64,000 nt of DNA. Origin: Craterostigma plantagineum. Lineage: Eukaryota; Streptophyta; Magnoliopsida; Lamiales; Linderniaceae. The position numbers and the translations under genes are program-made. The notes below the pieces were generated by a model. The model had not been told where the DNA came from. It was given only the letters and a program-made list of their open reading frames with translations, and did no database searches. This document shows positions 58,636 through 64,000 of this stretch, one piece after another. Within the stretch, counting starts at the first letter, position 1. The number at the start of each line of letters is the position of its first letter. Where the stretch lies: the NCBI GenBank assembly GCA_027422505.1, contig JAPQWV010000017.1, forward strand, positions 16,369,501 through 16,433,500. Reading direction: 5' to 3'.

Positions 58636-59247
58636 CTGAATGTGAATTATGTAATCAAGATGAAATGAAGGGTTTTTTGCGGGTTTAGTCCTCGGGCCAC
58701 CAGTACCATTGTCGCGATACCGTGTCTGCGCGATACCGTGTCTGCTTGCTTCTACTTAGATTAAAACATGCCTAGAAAATAAAACAGTAAAAACATGATT
58801 AAATTAAACAAAAATGCGAAACATTTTGGCACATTAGCGATCAAAGACTACGAAAATCAGTGAAGCTGGGAACCAAATGCAGATAAATATTAGAGAGAAG
58901 AAAAATGGGAAAGGAAATCAGATCCCAAACACTGCCGACAGAACAAAAGTAAATTCCTAACAAGCAGTTCAAAATTCAATACGTTACCAAGCACCGACAT
59001 CACGATTCACAATGCAGCACAACACTGAATCACAGAAAATACTCGCAAGTCGCTACATAAAAGTATCACCGCAGACATGCCTAAGATCAAAGCAAATATA
59101 CAAATCAACAAGTAAAGTACAAAATACAGAACTTACAGAGCACAACAATGAAGCGGAGGTTCGTAAATGCTGGAAATATGAACCTATAAAACCGAAGTGT
59201 TTCGCCACCGAATGTTTTGCTAACTAACGTAGACATGTGAATCCGCT
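58636..59247. other. 5' flank of the decayed NT-C2 gene
   Basis: No initiating exon for the NT-C2 gene was recognised. A short direct duplication of GCGATACCGTGTCTGC lies at about 58713-58745. Confidence 0.45.
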
Positions 59248-59400
59248 AGAGAGAAAGGGATTTTTAAGTAAATAGCCTTTGACGTGGTCAACGTTAAAAA
59301 AATAGCCTCCAAATGTAAAATGACTTTAACGCCCTTACTAATCGGCTCCCAGAAAATGCGGGGTCCCTTGTTACATAGCACCCGCCCATGCTAGCACGAG

Positions 59401-59790
59401 ACCCGCCCCTGCTGTGCAGCAAATGGCGGGACCTCTGCTAGCATGGGCGGGGCCCCTGCTATATAGCACGGGTCCCCTGCCCAGCATGGGCGGGGTCCCG
59501 TGCTGCAGTAGGCACAACACAGCACGGGACCCCGCCCATGCTTGGCAGGGGACCCGTGCTATATAGCAGGGGCCCCGCCCATGCTAGCAGGAGACCCGCC
59601 CCTGCTGTGCAGCAAATGACGGGACCTCTGCTAGCATGGGCGGGGCCCCTGCTATATAGCACGGGTCCCCTGCCCAGCATGGGCGGGGTCCCGTGCTGCA
59701 GTAGGCACAACACAGCACGGGACCCCGCCCATGCTGGGCAGGGGACCCGTGCTATATAGCAGGGGCCCCGCCCATGCTAGCAAAGGTCCC
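59401..59790. repeat. GC-rich tandem repeat of large palindromes
   Basis: Two units of about 193 bp start at 59401 and 59594. Each unit is nearly palindromic around the spacer GTAGGCACAACACAG. Arms contain CACGGGTCCCCTGCC, GCATGGGCGGGG and TGCTATATAGCA. A partial third copy of the arm closes the array. Confidence 0.85.
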
Positions 59791-59830
59791 GCCCAATGCA
59801 TTTGGGCAGCCATATATATATAATAAAAAA

Positions 59831-59906
59831 TATGTGTTGGGGATTTGAACCCACGACCTACTACTGAACGTCTGACTACACAACCACTGGACTACACCAC
59901 ACCCGC
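59831..59906 (-). ncRNA. tRNA-like module with A and B boxes
   Basis: On the minus strand, TGGTGTAGTCCAGTGG (59899-59884) resembles a pol III A box with D arm. GGGTTCAAATCC (59852-59841) fits the B box consensus GGTTCRANYCC at tRNA-like spacing. Stems are imperfect, so I do not call a functional tRNA. It may be a tRNA-derived or SINE-derived promoter captured by the element. A partial copy, without the B box, lies in the sister element at about 60770-60812. Confidence 0.55.
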
Positions 59907-60070
59907 CCACCCTAGTGCGGCCCCAATTTAACATAATGGTTTTTACACACTGTAAAAAGACGAAAATACCCTTAAATTGAAGGCTATTTTTCAAAAGGTA
60001 GAATCGAAGGGGCTATTTTTTTAAAGTTGACCGAGTCAAAGGCTATTTTTTAAAAAGACCCAGAGAGAAA

Positions 60071-60090
60071 CGTGTGTTCGTGTGTGTGTT

Positions 60091-60149
<59 letters not shown>

Positions 60150-60150
60150 A
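60071..60150. repeat. (GT)n(GA)n microsatellite
   Basis: A run of GTGTGT followed by about 20 GA units, directly beside element G1. Confidence 0.9.
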
Positions 60151-60511
60151 AGTGGGTATCTGAGTCTCTGACGAAGAAAGAGTGGTAACTAAGTTCGTGT
60201 CGTTTCCCTCACGTAGTCCCAAAAAGGTCCAATAGATTAATTTTTATATAAAAAAATTCTCTTTTTTTTTCCTTTGGCTTTTTTCTTTTGGATATATTTT
60301 TCTGTTATCATTAGTCCTTTAATCTATGTATTAGGATATCAACTATTACATAATCTATCAGAAAAAATATATTTTAACAGGCTGACGCGCGTATGAAGCG
60401 CGTAACGTACCACGTCCCTTTCGATAGGTAGTGCGCGGCATCTAATGTTCGCCGACAAACATTTTTAGATGATTATATATTGTTGCCTATTTTAAGGTAT
60501 TAAAGATTTAT

Positions 60512-60916
60512 GGGTTGTTTAAAAAGATAGCCTTGAACTTAGTCGATGTTAAAAAAATAGCCTTGCTGTTTTGATATTTTCGCAAGTAGCGTTGAATTTA
60601 AGGGTATTTTTATCTTTTTAGAGGAGTTATCTTTAAAAACTACAGGGGCTCCTGCTATATAGTACATGTTCCATGGATCCCTTGCTATAAAGCAGCGAAC
60701 CCGCGCACACCATGGGGACCGTGCTCTAAGCAGGGGTCCCAGGAGCAAGGGTCCCCTTCTATAGAGCAGGGACCTATTACTTGAACGTCTGACTATACAA
60801 CCACTAGACTATTGATTTGGAATGTGGGTCCAATTAGTAAGGGTATATCGGCCATTTTACATTTGAAGGCTATTTTTCTAACGTTGACTATGGTAGGACC
60901 ATTTTTTTAAATAATC
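60512..60916. mobile_element. AAATAGCC-family element, copy G2
   Basis: This 405-bp relative of G1 has an exact 9-bp duplication AAGATTTAT (60503-60511 and 60917-60925). Its ends share GTTAAAAAAATAGCC and related words in inverted order. Inside are GGGGTCCC/TATAGCAGGG words and half of the tRNA-like module (GAACGTCTGACTATACAACC). Confidence 0.82.
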
Positions 60917-60925
60917 AAGATTTAT

Positions 60926-61429
60926 ATATATATGTGTGTTTGTTTTTGTTTATTAAAGCTGCATTTAATTTATTATATCACGATGGCTTAATTAACATTT
61001 GTAACACAGACTCAATAAAAGATTTATAATTTATATATGTGTGTTTTTGTTTATTAAAACTGCATTTAATTTACGATATCTCGATGGCTTAATTAACATT
61101 TGTAACGCACTCCGTAAATGGGGAAATTTATATCAACCCAAGTTCCTCAATAAATAAATTAACAAATGTCCTCACGTCTAATTCTATATGGAAATTGAAT
61201 TAAGAAGCAAGCAATTGTGTATTATTGACCTACAAGAGAGGCAGACATAGGCAGTGGTGGGGTGGGTTAGCACGTCTCTATAGTCTATCCAGACACAGTC
61301 GATTTAAGTTAAATGAGAAAAATCACAATCACTAGCATGAACTATTCTATTATCTACCAATAATTCCATTGCTGTCTATTACAATTATTTGAATAGGTAA
61401 TATATTATTTGATAATTTAGATTTGTTTT
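60926..61429. other. AT-rich intergenic DNA
   Basis: An imperfect duplication of about 100 bp (AAGATTTATA...TGTGTTT...CTGCATTTAATTTA) lies at about 60917-61110. No gene recognised. Confidence 0.4.
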
Positions 61430-61681
61430 TGTTGGTGTTGATTTTCTTGGTAATAACTTTTTGTATATTAATCGATATTTCTTGGTTGTATTTGTAAGCT
61501 TACATCCAGTCCTATATATACAAAGTAGCTTGAAGTAAAAAACTGCAAGTAGCCGTTGGAGCATTAAGTGTGATTGATCTTTATATGATTTGCTTCACTG
61601 ATTGGTTGGACCTCTTTGTTTTTTCCTTTAGTAGCTTCTTCTAGATAAGGTGAGTGATCGTTAGTAGCTTGGTCTTTAACA
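61430..61681 (-). mobile_element. 3' LTR of the right-edge copia (left border uncertain)
   Basis: On the minus strand the LTR starts TGTTAAAGACC at 61681, directly after a polypurine tract AACTTGAGGGGAG. A TATATATA box lies near 61512-61520. The far border is guessed at TGTTGGTG (61430), because the partner LTR lies outside the window. Confidence 0.55.
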
Positions 61682-64000
61682 CTCCCCTCAAGTTGGGCTT
61701 GAATAAATCAATTAAGCCTAACTTGCTAAGTAAGCCTTCGAATGTTAGGCTATCGACCGCCTTTGTGAAGATATCCGCCAATTGTTCCTTGCTTGTTACG
61801 AATGGTGTCTCTATCTCTTGACTTTGTACCTTTTCTCTGACAAAGTGGCAGTCTACCTCAATGTGCTTCGTCCGCTCATGGAAGACAGGGTCCATTGCAA
61901 TGTGACGAGCTGCGTCGTTGTCACAGAACATTGTCATCGGTTGGTTGTTCCTTATCTTCAAGTCTCCTAGAAGTTGTTTTATCCATATGAGCTCACTCGT
62001 TATCGAGGCCATGGCCTATATTCAGCTTCCGCGCTCGATCTTGCTACAACACCCTGCTTTTTGCTCCTCCATCTAGGTTACCTCTAACAAACGTACAATA
62101 TCCTGTGGTCGATCTCCGATCAAAGCTTCCAGCCCAGTCTGCATCTGTGTAGCCAACCACATTGTATGTTCCATTTTTCCTCATCCAGATTCCTCGGCCT
62201 GGGTTGCCCTTGAGGTACTTTAGGATTCGATCAATCGCTTCAAGATGACTAGTTCTGGGTGCCTGCATAAACTGACTGACACCAATAACAGCAAATGAAA
62301 TGTCAGGACGTGTAACTGTCAAATAGATTAATTTCCCAACTAGTCTTTGGAATTGATTCATGTCTTTTAAAGGTTCTCCATCTTCTGAGTTTGATTTCTT
62401 GTTCGTTTCCATTGGAGTTTTTGAAGGTTTAACTCCTGTTTTTCCCGTCTCTCTTAAAAGATCTAGGACATATTTTCTCTGAGATAGGAATAGTCCTTTC
62501 GGTGAATGAGCTATTTCTATTCCTAGAAAATATCTCAGTGGACCCAGATCTTTAATGTCAAATTTGTTTTTAAGGTATTCCTTAACTTTGTTGATTTCAT
62601 CAATGCTATTCCCGGTGATTATAATGTCATCCACGTATACAAGTACAACTACAATGGTGTTATTAGTTGTTTTGATGAACATGAAGGAATCAGCTGCGCT
62701 TTTCGAAAAACTATATTCTAGGAGCGCATGACTTAGTTTGGAGTACCTGCTCTCGGGGATTGTTTAAGACCATATATAGATTTTTTAAGTTTACATACAA
62801 GGTTTTTGTGATGGTTTTCGAGTTGATGACCTGGTGGGAGTCTCATGTATATCTCCTCATCCAGATCCCCTTGTAGAAAGGCATTTTTTACGTCCATTTG
62901 TGAAAGACTCCATCCGGAGTTAACAGCAATGGATAGAAGAATTCTAACAGTGTTCATTTTTGCGACTGGTGCAAATGTTTCTTTATAATCTATTCCATAA
63001 GTCTGTGTAAAGCCATTTGCCACCAGTCGAGCTTTAAGTGTTTCAATTGTTCCACCGCTTTTGTGTTTGATTTTATACACCCACTTACAACCAACGGGTT
63101 TTTTATTTACCGGCAGTGGTGTGATAGCCCAAGTTTGATTACGTTCAAGGGCTTCAAGTTCTTCATTCATGGCTCTACGCCATTCATATTTCTTATTTGC
63201 TTCGTTGAAGTTATTAGGTTCAACAATTTGGTCGATGTTGCTTAAAAAAGCTTGATATGAGGGTGAAATTTTATTATACGTTATATAGTCTTGAATTGGG
63301 TAGGTGACTTGATTTGTTACAAAGTCTTTTAATCTTTCCGGTGGTCTAGCATTTTACGTAGATCTTCTTAGAATTTGGGGTTCTTGTGTTTCTCCCCCTG
63401 AGTCGCGTTCTTCTATTACGTTAGTTTCATTGTGCGTTAATCCATCAGTTGTGTTATATATTCCCCCGAGTTGCGTTAATTCAGGTAATGGTATATCTGT
63501 TGGATAATTTAGATTTTCATCGATTATCTTTTGGTAGTATGGTTCATTTTCTTGAAATATTACATCTCTAGAAATATATAATTTTTTATATTTTGGATCA
63601 TAACATTTATAACCTTTTTTCTGAGATGAATATCCTATGAAGATAGTTTTTACAGAATTAGTGTCTAATTTATCATGTCTTTTTACTTGTACAAAGGATG
63701 TACATCCAAATACACGTAAATGTCCGGAACTAGGTGGTCTTTTCAATAAAATTTCTAGGGGGCTTTTATGATTTAATTGAACGCTGGGTAATCTATTTAT
63801 CAGATATGTAGCCGTAAGTACTGCATCTGACCAATAAATTTTTGGAACATTATTTTGAAATAGAAGAGATCTAGTAACTTCTAATAGATGTCGATTTTTT
63901 CTCTCTGATACCCCGTTTTGTTCTAGAGTATTAATACATGTTGTTTGATGTATGGTTCCTTTTTCTTTTAATAACTGCGAAAAATTGTTGTTAATATATT
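61682..64000 (-). pseudogene. Copia pol: integrase tail, RT and RNase H
   Basis: From the window edge leftward: integrase C-terminal region (LRVFGCTSFVQVKRHDKL near 63720), RT (KARLVANGFTQTYGIDYKET, MDVKNAFLQGDLDEEIYM), the intact catalytic motif YVDDIIITG near 62630, and RNase H (GYTDADWAGSFDRRSTTGY, MFCDNDAARHIA). The frame breaks near 62735 and 62040, where GNLVTWRSKKQGVV-like text is shifted. A 1-base loss occurs in the AEAEYRAMA region. It is better preserved than the copia at 33-42 kb but not intact. The element runs past the right edge. Confidence 0.88.

Larger units (their letters stand above)
59257..60061. mobile_element. AAATAGCC-family element with tRNA-like module, copy G1
   Basis: This 805-bp element has an exact 9-bp duplication AGAGAGAAA (59248-59256 and 60062-60070). 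It also has inverted ends of about 50 bp sharing AAATAGCCTTTGAC, GGTCAAC and TTAAAAAAATAGCC. Inside are a GC-rich array of palindromes (59401-59790) and a tRNA-like module. Frames read through the palindromes on both strands and are not genes. The duplication length suggests Mutator-like transposition; no transposase is present. Confidence 0.85.

Noticed and set aside
59459..59759. Gly/Pro/Ala-rich frames on both strands
   Set aside because: They read through the GC-rich palindromic repeats and mirror each other; no coding signal beyond symmetry.
59831..59906. A genuine tRNA gene
   Set aside because: A and B boxes are present, but the stems are imperfect and the sister copy has lost the B box; kept only as a tRNA-like module.

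Overview
This is nuclear DNA of a flowering plant. Genes carry GT-AG introns, and the families present (BLUS1-type kinase, DRT102, LysM-receptor-type pseudokinase, NT-C2/dilute-domain protein) are plant-specific. Plant-type Ty1/copia, hAT, Mutator, CACTA, Harbinger and Stowaway elements fill the gaps. It looks like a eudicot, but I cannot name the species from sequence alone.

Genes are few and spaced by repeats. Left part: a single-exon BLUS1-like kinase (1936-3396, -); an RRM-like protein gene with one apparent frameshift (5947-8592, -), divergent from a neuroguidin/LCP5-like ribosome-biogenesis gene (9318-11586, +) across a shared promoter with a telo-box and site II motifs; a broken CREG-like gene (13543-14396, +); a DRT102-like isomerase-cupin gene (19177-20345, -); an ANKRD13-type ankyrin protein (20723-22813, -); and the meiotic recombination gene MND1 (26353-28896, -). 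Right part: a LysM-receptor-like pseudokinase without ectodomain (43821-45035, +); a calmodulin-like protein (52560-53003, -); and a decayed NT-C2/dilute-domain gene (54640-58635, -). These genes form no evident pathway.

The rest is mostly mobile DNA, and many borders can be fixed from target-site duplications (TSDs). A copia retrotransposon at 33448-42136 (TSD ATATC) contains a Stowaway MITE, a hAT element and a 2.2-kb foreign solo LTR. A second copia enters from the right edge and a third is a relic at 24.5-25.45 kb. A relic MULE with long inverted repeats and a SWIM-finger transposase fragment lies at 11835-13214. Five hAT-type MITEs have 8-bp TSDs that are exact or off by one base, and a sixth has a poor one.

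The most unusual content is a set of non-autonomous elements that mostly show 9-bp TSDs, as Mutator-like elements do. One family (541-943, 31765-32169, 42955-43329 and two 4-kb copies at 14547-18725 and 46910-50804) shares degenerate termini of the type GGG...TCAGGCCC and carries internal repeat arrays. A second family (59257-60061, 60512-60916) has about 50-bp inverted termini containing AAATAGCC words, GC-rich palindromes and a tRNA-like module. These may be undescribed repeat families.
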